Shown: positions 17,402 through 25,719, counted from the stretch's first letter. The stretch is 64,000 nt of DNA from Halosimplex rubrum (GCF_013415885.1 NZ_CP058910.1:1736001-1800000); one strand, 5' to 3'. Notes: generated by a model from the letters alone, not told the origin. Translations and numbers: made by a program.

Positions 17402-17812
17402 ATGTCGTCGATCCCGGAGTCTTCCCACGAACTGTTCGAGAAGGAGACCTACGCGCACTTCGCGACGCTGACGCCGGCGGGGTTTCCCCACGTCACGCCC
17501 GTCTGGATCGACTACGACCCCGATGCCGACCGGGTGCTGGTCAACACGGCGCGGGGGCGCCGCAAGGAGCGCAACGTTCGCGAGGACCCACGCGTCGGCG
17601 TGAGCATGGTCGACCCCGACGACGCCTACCGGTACTGTTCAGTGATCGGTGAGGTGACGGCGCTGACCGAGGACGGCGCCGAGGACCACATCGACGGTCT
17701 GGCGGCTCGCTACCTCGGAACCGAGACGTATCCCGGGTACGAGAACGACCCGGGTCCCAGGGTGATCGTCGAGATCCGACCGGACGAGGTGTTCACGGCG
17801 GACGTCTCCTGA
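17402..17812 (+). CDS. PPOX-class (pyridoxamine 5'-phosphate oxidase-like, probably F420-dependent) protein
   Basis: A 136-residue split-barrel flavin/F420-binding protein. It begins IPESSHELFEKETYAHFATLTPAGFPHVTPVWIDYD, the pattern of short PPOX-class F420-dependent enzymes (TIGR03618-like), with RKERNVREDPRVGVSMVDPDD as the conserved phosphate-contacting segment. The cofactor (F420 versus FMN) is inferred from family resemblance. The ATG at 17402 is preferred over an upstream GTG that adds non-conserved residues. Substrate unknown. Confidence 0.82.
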   Translation: MSSIPESSHELFEKETYAHFATLTPAGFPHVTPVWIDYDPDADRVLVNTARGRRKERNVREDPRVGVSMVDPDDAYRYCSVIGEVTALTEDGAEDHIDGLAARYLGTETYPGYENDPGPRVIVEIRPDEVFTADVS

Positions 17813-17892
17813 CGTCGGGCGGGAGCGACACGCGAGCGGCCCGGACGACACCGCCGTCGTGGGTGCTTGTCTGCGAGCGCTTTCAGTACTCT

Positions 17893-17913
17893 TTTGCCCC
17901 CCGAGGGGGCAAA
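17893..17913. promoter_or_regulatory. Perfect 9-bp palindrome before a methyltransferase start
   Basis: TTTGCCCCC, a 3-nt CGA spacer and GGGGGCAAA form a perfect palindrome ending 10 nt before the GTG at 17924. It could be a repressor site or a leader hairpin sequestering the start region. Confidence 0.5.
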
Positions 17914-17923
17914 TCCGGGTATC

Positions 17924-18634
17924 GTGAAGGGTCAGGAGTGGTACCAGCAGGAAACCGTCGTCGAGTCCTACGAGGACAAACGCTTCTCCCGCGGTGGGGG
18001 TCGGCTCACCGACCGACTGGAGAAAGAGGCGGTCGGCGAGGCGCTCGCGCCCGTCGAGGACCGGAAGATCCTCGAGATCGCCTGCGGCACGGGTCGGTTC
18101 TCCGTGATGCTCGCCCAGCAGGGCGCGGACGTGGTCGGGCTCGACATCTCGGCGCCGATGCTCGGCGAAGGCCGCCGGAAGGCCCGCCAGGCGGGCGTCG
18201 ACGGCCACCTCGAGTTCCTGCGCGGGGACGCGGCCCGCCTGCCGTTCCCGGACGATCACTTCGACTCCGTGTTCGCCATCCGCTTTTTCCACCTCGTGGA
18301 CGCGCCCGAGAAGTACCTCAGCGAGCTCGCTCGCGTCTCGAAGGACCAGGTCGTCTTCGAGACGTACAACCGCTTCTCGGGTCGGTCGCTGTACAACTGG
18401 GCGCTCCCGATGGGGTCGCGGCTGTACTCCCGGCGGGAGGTCGACGGGATGCTCGCCGCCGCCGACCTGCGACTGACCGGCGAGACCCACGAGTTCGTCG
18501 TCCCGTTCGGCCTCTACCGCAAGCTCCCGGGCGGCGTCGCGAAAGCGTTCCGCAGCGTCGAAGAGGCGGTCGACCGCACGCCGCTGGGCGACAGCCTCGC
18601 CTCGATCTCTTACTGGTCCGCCGCCGTCGAGTGA
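17924..18634 (+). CDS. SAM-dependent methyltransferase (class I)
   Basis: A 236-residue class I methyltransferase. Motif I is ILEIACGTGRFSV, motif II VVGLDIS, then FLRGDAARLPFPDDHFDSVFAIRFFH, the typical Methyltransf_11 post-I and motif IV region. The GTG at 17924 gives MKGQEWYQQETVVESYEDKRF, a natural N-terminus. An upstream in-frame ATG at 17867 would run through the palindrome at 17893-17913 and is rejected. Substrate unknown. The next gene is a glycosyltransferase with its own promoter. Confidence 0.8.
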   Translation: MKGQEWYQQETVVESYEDKRFSRGGGRLTDRLEKEAVGEALAPVEDRKILEIACGTGRFSVMLAQQGADVVGLDISAPMLGEGRRKARQAGVDGHLEFLRGDAARLPFPDDHFDSVFAIRFFHLVDAPEKYLSELARVSKDQVVFETYNRFSGRSLYNWALPMGSRLYSRREVDGMLAAADLRLTGETHEFVVPFGLYRKLPGGVAKAFRSVEEAVDRTPLGDSLASISYWSAAVE

Positions 18635-18715
18635 GCACGGGCGGTCCGGCCGGCGGTCGCCCGCGTCTCGCGCCGTCGCTTGACTCGGATTCGCAGGGTC
18701 CGTTCGTCCCACGAC

Positions 18716-18722
18716 TTTTATA
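18716..18722 (+). promoter_or_regulatory. TATA box of the GT2 gene
   Basis: TTTTATA lies 25 nt before the ATG at 18747, the classic spacing for a leaderless haloarchaeal transcript. Confidence 0.75.
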
Positions 18723-18746
18723 CGCGTCGAGCCTGCTACGGACTGT

Positions 18747-19649
18747 ATGCAGCTCTCGGTGGTGGTTCCGACGCTCGACGGCCGGGAGCAACTCGCCCGG
18801 ACGCTCGACGCGCTGACCGGGCACGTCCCCGCGGCCGAGGTGGTGGTCGTCAACGGCCCGTCGACCGACGGGACGACCGGGATGGTCCGCGAGCGCGACG
18901 ACGTGGACGTGCTCGTCGAGGTCGCCGACCGGACCGTCACGGCCGCGCGCAACGCCGGTATCGAACAGACCACCGGCGACGCCGTCGCGCTGGTCGACCA
19001 GGGCCTGGCCGTGACCGACGAGTGGTACGACGCGCTGGTCGAGGGGCTGGCCGACGCCGACGTGGTCTCCGGCCCGGTCCACGAGCGACTGCGCGGCGGG
19101 ATGACCACGGAGGAGGTCGAGTCCGACGCGCTCGCCGGCCGCGAGATCACCTACTTCAACGGCGGCAACGTCGCGTTCTCGCGGCCGGCGCTCGACGCGC
19201 TGGACGGCTTCGACGAGTATCTGGAGATCGGCAGCGCCCGCGACGGCGCCCACCGCCTGGCGAACCTCGACTACGCGGTGACCTGGCACTCGGAGATGGG
19301 CGTCGCCCGCCAGGTCGGCGCCGACGGCGGCGGGCCGACGAGCGACCTCGGCTGGAAGTACCGCTCGCTCGCCTACCGTCTCGTCAAGAACTACGGCGTC
19401 CGCCCGCGCGTGGCTGCGCGAATGGTGGCCCACGCCGGCCGCGACGCCCTCGACTCCCTGCGCGACGTGGCCCGCGGCGACGGCACGCCGTCGAACTGGC
19501 TGACCACCGGCCGCGACGTGCTCTCCGGGCTGGCGGTCGGCTCGAAGGACGGCGCCTGGGCGCGCCTGCTCGACCGGTCGTCCCGTCGCAACCCCTACGG
19601 CCGCTCGGCCCGCTCGGAGCGCGCGGTCGCCGTCTACGACCGCCGCTGA
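18747..19649 (+). CDS. Family 2 glycosyltransferase
   Basis: Glycosyltransferase of 300 residues with a GT-A fold. The N-terminus LSVVVPTLDGREQLARTLDAL is the standard GT2 beginning. VVVVNGPSTDGTTGM and TAARNAGIEQTTGDAVALVDQGL form the nucleotide-sugar site, with VDQ in place of the usual DxD. The missing second Asp is unusual and may affect metal use. There are no transmembrane helices; it likely acts on a lipid-linked glycan at the cytoplasmic face. Donor and acceptor are unknown. It is transcribed leaderless from the TATA box at 18716. Confidence 0.82.
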   Translation: MQLSVVVPTLDGREQLARTLDALTGHVPAAEVVVVNGPSTDGTTGMVRERDDVDVLVEVADRTVTAARNAGIEQTTGDAVALVDQGLAVTDEWYDALVEGLADADVVSGPVHERLRGGMTTEEVESDALAGREITYFNGGNVAFSRPALDALDGFDEYLEIGSARDGAHRLANLDYAVTWHSEMGVARQVGADGGGPTSDLGWKYRSLAYRLVKNYGVRPRVAARMVAHAGRDALDSLRDVARGDGTPSNWLTTGRDVLSGLAVGSKDGAWARLLDRSSRRNPYGRSARSERAVAVYDRR

Positions 19650-19790
19650 CCGGTTCCGTGTCCCCGTCGCTATCGACCGCCGTCGACCGGCCCGGAGAGA
19701 TTCGACTTCCGAAGGCGGCGACCGCGAGCGAACGGGTCGCGAGCGGTTGCGCCCGCCACACTTTTGACAATCCCGCCGCCAGTTCGAACG

Positions 19791-20072
19791 ATGCCCTCCA
19801 ACAGAGCGGTCGGCGCGGCTCCGATAGCGACCGGCGTCCTCCTCACCGGGTCGGCCGCGCGAGAGCTCGCACAGCACGGAATCGAACTGTGGACGGCGCT
19901 GGCACTGGTCGGCGGCCTCTCGGCGGTCGCCGTCGGTGTCGGCGTCCTGACCGGGCGCGGCGGGTTCGACCCCGACGACGCCGACGGACACCGCGACCGG
20001 ACGACGACGGTCGCGCTCGCGGGCCTCGCGCTGACGAGCGTCGCCGTCGGCGCCGGCCTCGCGCTGGCGTAG
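19791..20072 (+). CDS. Hypothetical small membrane protein
   Basis: A 93-residue protein with three hydrophobic segments separated by an acidic loop (GGFDPDDADGHRDRTT). No family is recognised. The ATG at 19791 is favoured over an in-frame ATG at 19764 because it lies immediately before the first helix. It is isolated between the GT2 gene and the convergent DUF6775-like gene. Confidence 0.5.
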   Translation: MPSNRAVGAAPIATGVLLTGSAARELAQHGIELWTALALVGGLSAVAVGVGVLTGRGGFDPDDADGHRDRTTTVALAGLALTSVAVGAGLALA

Positions 20073-20101
20073 GCGGACGCCACCGAACGGCCCCACTCAC
20101 G

Positions 20102-20866
20102 CTACTTCCGATAGCGCTCGGCGTGTTCGGGGCAGAACTCCGGGTCTCGCAGTTGCGCCCGGACCACACCGGGCTGGCGATGCGGATTGTGCAACCGGCA
20201 GTCCTCGTCGTCGCAGAAGCTCTCACCGGTCTCCAGATAGTGGTAACACTGCAGGACGTAGCCTCCCAGCGCCTCGGTCGTCCGGGGGTCGGACTCGACG
20301 AGGAACTCGCCGTCGACCTCGTTCTCCAGCACCTCCCGCGGAGGCGCGCCACCGGAGAGCAGGGCGTGTTTCTGCTGGGCCTTGTAGTACTGCTCGGGCT
20401 TGGCGGGCGCCTCGTAGAGGCCGGGCACCGACACCACGCCGGGCTGGCCGAGGACGTTCACCCGCTTGTGCCAGCGGCCGTCGTGGTCGCCCCAGGTACC
20501 GACGACGCGGTCCAGCAACGGGACGTGCAGGTGCTCCAGGCCGCGCTCGTCGGCGGGGACGAGCCCGTTCAGGATCGACTGGACGCGCAGTCCGTCGTAG
20601 ATGACGCCGCCGGCGCGCTCGGGATTCTCCAGCGCCCGTCGCTCGTAGCGGACGATACCGACCATCGTGTTGCCGGTCTCGCGCTCGTACGGCGAGAGCA
20701 CCCGCGCCTCGGCGAACGACTCCGCCAGATCCTCCCCGCCGTAGACCGAGAGAAACCGGTCGCGCACTCGCACGTCGGCGCCGACGCGTCGGCGGAGCCA
20801 CTCGGCGACCGCGTCGGCGTCGGCTTCCGTGGTGGGCGCGCGATAGAGCGTAACCTCCTCGACCAT
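20102..20866 (-). CDS. DUF6775-like putative metallopeptidase-related protein
   Basis: A 254-residue soluble protein. The middle (WHKRVNVLGQPGVVSVPGLYEAPAKPEQYY) and a Cys/His-rich C-terminus (FCDDEDCRLHNPH, then FCPEHAERY) resemble the archaemetzincin-related family I know as DUF6775. The four-ligand C-terminal cluster looks like the structural zinc site of archaemetzincins. No HExxH motif is present, so peptidase activity is doubtful. The ATG at 20866 gives MVEEVTLYRAP. The family assignment is from memory and tentative. Confidence 0.55.
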   Translation of the reverse strand: MVEEVTLYRAPTTEADADAVAEWLRRRVGADVRVRDRFLSVYGGEDLAESFAEARVLSPYERETGNTMVGIVRYERRALENPERAGGVIYDGLRVQSILNGLVPADERGLEHLHVPLLDRVVGTWGDHDGRWHKRVNVLGQPGVVSVPGLYEAPAKPEQYYKAQQKHALLSGGAPPREVLENEVDGEFLVESDPRTTEALGGYVLQCYHYLETGESFCDDEDCRLHNPHRQPGVVRAQLRDPEFCPEHAERYRK

Positions 20867-20935
20867 ACGAACCGGTGGTACCACCCGGTGAAACGATTTG
20901 CGGGTTCCGCTCGCCGCGGGGCCGCCCGCGGCCCG

Positions 20936-21082
20936 CTAGATCTCGCTCCCGTCGAAGCGCTCGTGACGCTGGTCGTCCATCTCGGCGAGGTGCTCCCTGA
21001 TGACGCTCCGTCTGTCCTTGCGGTTGCACGCCGGCGCCGGACACCCGACGTACTCCCGCTCTCTGGCAGCTGTCTCGGGCAT
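20936..21082 (-). CDS. Small Cys-containing hypothetical protein
   Basis: A 48-codon frame (MPETAAREREYVGCPAPACNRKDRR...) with two cysteines spaced C-x4-C and a downstream His (REHLAEMDDQ). It could bind metal or be a small haloarchaeal regulator. It lies 69 bp upstream of the DUF6775-like gene on the same strand and could share its transcript. A longer in-frame ATG at 21124 exists. No homologue is known to me. Confidence 0.4.
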   Translation of the reverse strand: MPETAAREREYVGCPAPACNRKDRRSVIREHLAEMDDQRHERFDGSEI

Positions 21083-21203
21083 GGTTCGTGCTACGAACCC
21101 ACACGCTTTAGTCGGACTGGTCACTCGCTTGCCGAATACCTCCCAGTCCCTAACTCGAAAATACTATACATTGGTGTACAATTTCGTGCAATAACGTCTT
21201 ACA

Positions 21204-21899
21204 ATGGAGGATGCTGAGTTCGAAGTCGAGGCCGACTTCCTGACCATCGGGCGGACGTTCGCGGAGTACCGGCGGATGTTCGACCTGGGAGCCGACGACA
21301 TCGCGGGCCGGGAGCTACTGGACTGCGGCGGGGGCGCGGGGGCCTTCACGGCGACCGCGGCGGAACTCGCCGACAGCGCGGTCGCCGTGGATCCCCTCTT
21401 CGGTCGCCCCGCCGAGGGACTCGAACCGGAGCTCGACGACGCCATCGAGTACAACGTCGACCAGCTCCGCGAGAAACGGGACCTGTTCGTCTGGGACTTC
21501 TACGGCGACGTGGGGACGCGCGGGCGATATCTCCGGGCGGCCGCCGAGCGCTTTCTCGCCGACTACGCGACCCACCCAGACCGATACGTCGCGGGCGCGC
21601 TCCCGGACCTCCCCTTCGACGGCGACGCGGTCGACCTCGCGCTCGTGGCGAACCTGCTGTTCGTCTACGACGACCGCCTCGACCGCGAGTTCCACCTGGC
21701 CGCGCTCCGCGACCTCGTCCGGGTCGCCCGCGAGGAGGTGCGCGTGTTCCCGCTGCACTCGCTGGACCGCACCCGCTCGGCGTTCGTCGAGCCCGTCGCC
21801 GAGTCGCTCCGGGCGGACGGTCACACGGTCGAATGCCGCGAGGTGCCCTACGAGTTCCAGCCCGGCGCGACGGAGATGCTGGTCGTCGACCCGCCGTGA
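21204..21899 (+). CDS. Methyltransferase-like protein
   Basis: A 231-residue Rossmann-type protein. LLDCGGGAGAFT is a class I SAM-binding motif I, VAVDPLFGR the end of strand 2, and DLALVANLLFVYDDRLDREFHLAALRDLVRVA the strand-4/helix region usual in methyltransferases. The sequence ends in a Rossmann-type strand (GATEMLVVDPP). Substrate unknown. A TATA-like ACTATACAT lies about 30 nt upstream. A perfect hairpin (21937-21956) follows 37 bp after the stop. Confidence 0.75.
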   Translation: MEDAEFEVEADFLTIGRTFAEYRRMFDLGADDIAGRELLDCGGGAGAFTATAAELADSAVAVDPLFGRPAEGLEPELDDAIEYNVDQLREKRDLFVWDFYGDVGTRGRYLRAAAERFLADYATHPDRYVAGALPDLPFDGDAVDLALVANLLFVYDDRLDREFHLAALRDLVRVAREEVRVFPLHSLDRTRSAFVEPVAESLRADGHTVECREVPYEFQPGATEMLVVDPP

Positions 21900-21936
21900 C
21901 GCGGACGGCCCACGGTACGGAAATGCAAGGGGAAAG

Positions 21937-21956
21937 CCCCGCCCTATAGGGCGGGG
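21937..21956. terminator. Perfect 8-bp GC hairpin after the methyltransferase gene
   Basis: CCCCGCCC, TATA loop, GGGCGGGG, followed by AAGCTGTC. It may be a terminator-like structure, although no T-tract follows. The shape and flank also recall, from memory, right-end hairpins of haloarchaeal IS200/IS605 elements; no transposase or TnpB remains nearby. Confidence 0.5.
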
Positions 21957-22017
21957 AAGCTGTCAACGCGTTCTGCACGACCCCAAGCGGTTAGGTCCGA
22001 CCGGCCGAACCGCCGGC

Positions 22018-23580
22018 ATGGTCGACGCCCGCGAGTACCACGAACGCACCGACTACTCGCCCGAGCGACTCCGCGAGATGGACTTCGAACTCGACGAGTC
22101 GAACCGGCCGCGGCCCTACAAGGTCTACGAGGAACTCCCCCGGGTTTCGCCCGGGGGCGACCCCGACCCGCCGGAGACGCCCGCGTTGGCCGCCGTCGCC
22201 ACCGACGGTCCGGCGCCGTCCACGGCCGCACCGGCACCCGACGACCCCGATATCGAGACGCTCTGTCACTACGCCGCCGGGGTGACCAAGGAACTGGAGA
22301 TCCGGGGCGAGCGACACCGGTTCCGCGCCGCCGCCTGCACGGGAAAGCTCTACCACGTCGACCTGTACGCCGTCGCCGGCGACTGCGGGGCGTTCTCGCC
22401 GGGGGTCTACCACTTCGACCCCCACTCGGGCGAGTTCGACGCGCTCCGCGAGGGCGACTATCGCGGAGTGCTCGCCGCGGCCTCCGGTGACCGGGCGAGC
22501 GTCGCCGACCGCGGGGCCGAGTCGGCGGCCGTCGCCGGCGCGCCGGTCACGTTCGTCGCCGCCTCGGAGTGGTGGCGCAACGCCTGGAAGTACCGCGACC
22601 GGACCTACCGCCACGCGTTCTGGGACGCGGGGACGATCCTCGCGAACCTGCTCGCCGTCGCCCACGGCGGGGGCCACCGCGCCGAGGTCGTCGCCGGGTT
22701 CGCCGACGACCCCGTCGTCGAGTTGCTCGGTCTGGACCCCGACGAGGAGGCGCCGCTGGCGCTCGTACCCGTCGGGTCGGGCGCGCCGGTGCCCGACGAC
22801 GCCGCCCCCGACGTGGACCCCATCGACCCCGACGAGCGCCCGCTCTCGGCGGACCCCGTCGACTACCCGCTGATCCCCGACGCCTGGCGACAGAGTCGGC
22901 TGGAGGGCGGCGAGGCCGCGGCGTCCTGGCGAGCGAACTTCGCCGTCGAGGCGGCCGACACGTCGCTGGGCGAACGGGTCGACGACGCCGACCGGATCGC
23001 CCTCGACCCCGTCGACCGCGAGACCGCCTCGGCGCGGCCGGTCGGGGCGACCGTCGAGCGCCGGGGCTCCTGCCGCGAGTACAGCCACGACCCCATCAGC
23101 GCCCGGCAGTTCGCGACCGTCCTCGACCGGGCGCTCTGCGGGGTTCCCGCCGACGCCTTCGCCGGCGATCTGCGCGGGCTCGTGGACTGTTACTGCCTCG
23201 TCCACGCCGTCGAGGGGATCGAGTCGGGCTGCTACGAGTACCACCCCGGTCCCGACGAACTGGAGCGAGTGGGCGAGACCGACCGCGACCGGGCGGGCGA
23301 GCTGGCGCTCGGACAGGACGTGGTCGGCGACGCCGCCGTGAACGTCTACCTCGTCGCCGACGTGGACGCGGTCGTCTCGGAGTTCGGGAACCGCGGCTAC
23401 CGGCTCGCCCAGCTGGAGGCCGGCATCGCTCTCGGGCGCCTCTACCTCGCGACCTACGCCCACCGGTCGCTGGGCGGCCGCGGGTTCACCTTCGCCGACA
23501 CCGAGGTCAGGGAGTACCTCTCCCCGCACGCCGACGGGGGGACGCCGATGACGCTGTTCGCGTTCGGCAAACCCGCGTGA
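22018..23580 (+). CDS. SagB-type dehydrogenase with two nitroreductase domains
   Basis: A 520-residue protein made of two nitroreductase-like flavin domains, about residues 80-260 and 330-515. The second, with RRGSCREYSHDPISARQFATVLDRAL and QDVVGDAAVNVYLVADVD, has the SagB signature of azoline dehydrogenases. The first keeps HAFWDAGTILANLLAVAHG, the dimer/flavin segment. SagB enzymes oxidise thiazolines or oxazolines in modified peptides. No YcaO, cyclase or precursor peptide is in the window, so the substrate is open. The ATG at 22018 is preceded by a good upstream gap. Confidence 0.8.
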   Translation: MVDAREYHERTDYSPERLREMDFELDESNRPRPYKVYEELPRVSPGGDPDPPETPALAAVATDGPAPSTAAPAPDDPDIETLCHYAAGVTKELEIRGERHRFRAAACTGKLYHVDLYAVAGDCGAFSPGVYHFDPHSGEFDALREGDYRGVLAAASGDRASVADRGAESAAVAGAPVTFVAASEWWRNAWKYRDRTYRHAFWDAGTILANLLAVAHGGGHRAEVVAGFADDPVVELLGLDPDEEAPLALVPVGSGAPVPDDAAPDVDPIDPDERPLSADPVDYPLIPDAWRQSRLEGGEAAASWRANFAVEAADTSLGERVDDADRIALDPVDRETASARPVGATVERRGSCREYSHDPISARQFATVLDRALCGVPADAFAGDLRGLVDCYCLVHAVEGIESGCYEYHPGPDELERVGETDRDRAGELALGQDVVGDAAVNVYLVADVDAVVSEFGNRGYRLAQLEAGIALGRLYLATYAHRSLGGRGFTFADTEVREYLSPHADGGTPMTLFAFGKPA

Positions 23581-23625
23581 GGCGGCCGGCGGCCGTCGCT
23601 GACCGGGCACCCGGCGCCGCCGTCG

Positions 23626-24816
23626 CTACGCTTCGGCGAGCGCGTGTACGCCTCCCTCCGAGGTCGAGACGTACAGCCTGCCGTCCGCGAGGGCGAGGCT
23701 CGCGCGGACCGATCCCTCCACGGAGTGTTGCCACAGCGTCTCGCCGGAGGACGCGTCGAGGCCGTAGACGGTCCCGTCGGTCGTTCCCAGGTACACGCTT
23801 CCGTCGCCGACGATGGGGCTTCCCTTCACCCCGCCGTCGAGCGAACTGCCCCAGACCTGCTCGCCCGACGACGCGTCGAGCGCGACGGCCTGATCGCGGG
23901 TCGAACCGGAGCGGGCGTTCCCGTAGTAGACGCGACCGCCGGCGTGGGCGAAACTCGACGTCGGTCGCGGCGCCCCCTCGTCGTTCGTCCACGTCCGCTC
24001 GCCGTCGGAGGGCGACATCGCGGTGGTCTCGTACCCCTCCTGGTGGTACACGGTCCCGTCGACGACCGTCGGTCGGTGATTCGTCGCGGTCGACCGCTCG
24101 ACCCGCGCGCTCTCCTCGCCGCTCTCGACGTCTACCGCGACCAGGTGGCTCGCGGCGTCTTCGACCCGCCTCGTGACGAAGTAGGCCGTCCCGTCCGCCA
24201 CCGCCGGCGGGTGCGGGATCCCGTGCTCCGTCGGGAGCGACCAGTCCCGCTCTCCGCTCTCGGTGTCGATCGCCACGAGCCCGCCGTTCCACTCGGCCAG
24301 GTACGCGGTCCCGTCGGCGACGGTCACGGACCCGCGCTCGGCGACCTCGTCGTACCGCCACACCTCGGACCCGTCGGCGACGTCCAGCGCTCGCACGCCG
24401 TCGGACTCGAAGTACAGCCGGTCGTCGACGACCGAGAGGTACCGCAGGCTCCCGTCGAACTCCTCGCGCCACTGTTCGTCGCCGCTCTCGGCGTCGAGCG
24501 CCGCCACTCCCTCCGAGTCGCCGGCGTACACCGTGCCGTCGACGACCACCGGCGGCGTGAGCACGTAGCCATCCGACAGGTCGTACGTCCAGTCGGTCTC
24601 CACCGACGACGTCGGACCGGACCCTCCCGCCCGTCCGGTGGCCGCCGGATCGCGCTGGGCCCTGGGCCAGCCGTTCGGGCCGCCCCCGCCCAGCGGCCCG
24701 CCCCCGCCCCCGTCGCCGTCGGACGAACTCAGTGATCCCATGCAGCCGGCGGCGCCGACAGCACAGCCGATTCCCCCGATCCGCAGGACTCGCCGTCGTG
24801 TCGTTCCCCTGTCCAT
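23626..24816 (-). CDS. PQQ-type beta-propeller lipoprotein (Tat-exported)
   Basis: Surface protein of 396 residues. The N-terminus TTRRRVLRIGGIGCAVGAAGC combines a twin-arginine motif with a lipobox ending in Cys. It is followed by a Gly/Ser/Asp linker, then about seven repeats of the PQQ/YWTD-like form VVDGTVYxG...ALDAxSGEExW. Such propellers bind quinone cofactors or act as scaffolds (BamB-like). No dehydrogenase active-site residues were recognised, so a scaffold role is more likely. It is convergent with the SagB gene, ends 45 bp apart. Confidence 0.85.
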   Translation of the reverse strand: MDRGTTRRRVLRIGGIGCAVGAAGCMGSLSSSDGDGGGGGPLGGGGPNGWPRAQRDPAATGRAGGSGPTSSVETDWTYDLSDGYVLTPPVVVDGTVYAGDSEGVAALDAESGDEQWREEFDGSLRYLSVVDDRLYFESDGVRALDVADGSEVWRYDEVAERGSVTVADGTAYLAEWNGGLVAIDTESGERDWSLPTEHGIPHPPAVADGTAYFVTRRVEDAASHLVAVDVESGEESARVERSTATNHRPTVVDGTVYHQEGYETTAMSPSDGERTWTNDEGAPRPTSSFAHAGGRVYYGNARSGSTRDQAVALDASSGEQVWGSSLDGGVKGSPIVGDGSVYLGTTDGTVYGLDASSGETLWQHSVEGSVRASLALADGRLYVSTSEGGVHALAEA

Positions 24817-24902
24817 ACGCGACTACTGGGAGGAACGTTCTCATAAGCTTGCTGTTTGCTCAACAGGAAGTGATCCGTCGATCGATAGGTCGGGCCGCCT
24901 CC

Positions 24903-25088
24903 TCAGTCCGGGTCGGCCGTCGCGTGGTGCGGTCCGACCGGCCCGTGTTCCGGACAGGTACCCGCGATCGGCGTCGCGTTGAGACAGCAGTTTCGGCTGT
25001 TCGTGGCTGCGAGGGCCTTCTGGAGTCGCCGGCCGCACAGGCGGCAGTACTCGGGGTCGTCGGTCACTGGTCGCTGTTCGGGTTCCAC
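24903..25088 (-). CDS. Small zinc-ribbon-like protein
   Basis: A 61-codon frame from GTG 25088 with cysteine pairs CRLC and, later, CC plus TCPEH, consistent with a zinc-binding fold. An inner GTG would shorten it by 7 residues (VTDDPEYCRLCGRRL). It lies just upstream (86 bp) of the PQQ lipoprotein gene on the same strand. It resembles no family that I can name; the Cys spacing is its main support. Confidence 0.5.
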   Translation of the reverse strand: MEPEQRPVTDDPEYCRLCGRRLQKALAATNSRNCCLNATPIAGTCPEHGPVGPHHATADPD

Positions 25089-25141
25089 CGGGAAAGCGTC
25101 GGGGCCGCAAGCACTATGGTGTCAGTCAGCCACCACTCACC

Positions 25142-25306
25142 ATGGTGCTCGCCGCGCTGGCGTTCTATGCTCTCGTCGCCTTCGTAGTCGTCGCCGCCGG
25201 GTCGTTCGTCGGCGCGACGCTCGCCCTGCAGGTGTATCACGGAGATCGGGCAGGTTCGCTCTCCCTTCGGGAGTTGGTCCGACGGCTCAACAACGACACG
25301 AGATGA
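25142..25306 (+). CDS. Single-span small membrane protein
   Basis: A 54-residue protein from ATG 25142: an N-terminal transmembrane helix (MVLAALAFYALVAFVVVAAG, continuing to about residue 30) and a short basic/polar tail (SLRELVRRLNNDTR). The codon use and the helix followed by an amphipathic tail look real. Function unknown. It is the last gene before the non-coding element at 25362-25672. Confidence 0.5.
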   Translation: MVLAALAFYALVAFVVVAAGSFVGATLALQVYHGDRAGSLSLRELVRRLNNDTR

Positions 25307-25361
25307 CCGGTACTCGTCCGTGAGCGCTGAAATCGGCCGGATCGTTAGGTGGAGCGGCTAC

Positions 25362-25672
25362 TGCACTCGACGGCAAGCGTTGGAAGCCCTCGACCCGCTC
25401 GCTCGCTGGAGATGCTACCGCAGGGAACGACAGGCGTTGAAAGCCCTCGACCCGCTCGCGGTCGCTGAGCGACATATCCGCGCTCTCCGCACCGCCCGCG
25501 CGGATAGGGGTCGCTCAGACGACTGAACTGAACGCGAGCGCGCCTCGCCCTTTCAGTCCACCAGGGACAGCAAACCGCTCCCGCACGGCACCGCAGACGC
25601 CCTCACGCCTCCCCAGCCTCTTGCGATGCTCGCACGCTGCGCTTCTCATCCCTCGCACGGCTACGTCGCGCG
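25362..25672. repeat. Structured non-coding element, copy 1 (candidate ncRNA)
   Basis: Shares ordered motifs with the element at 52385-52660. It holds two GCGTTGRAAGCCCTCGACCC-type units at 25377 and 25434 (57-bp period), then a long stem, then CCTCGCCCTTTCAGTCC (25543-25559), CTCCCCAGCC and CCCTCGCACGG. The stem is CTGAGCGAC (25465-25473) with GTCGCTCAG (25510-25518), continued by TATCCGCGC (25475-25483) with GCGCGGATA (25498-25506). TGAAAG (25438-25443) can pair with CTTTCA (25550-25555) to close it. It fills the 413-bp gap between the small membrane gene and thi4. No coding sequence is convincing. Confidence 0.75.
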
Positions 25673-25719
25673 CATGAAAGCGCGCGACAGCGCGCGCCAA
25701 AATCAGTTGCTGCTCGGAA

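Noticed and set aside
25377-25459. A repeat-spacer-repeat arrangement resembling a mini CRISPR or CRISPR-regulated antitoxin.
   Set aside because: There are only two units. The intervening sequence is itself partly repeated, the period is 57 bp, and the repeat does not match haloarchaeal CRISPR repeats known to me. No cas gene is present.
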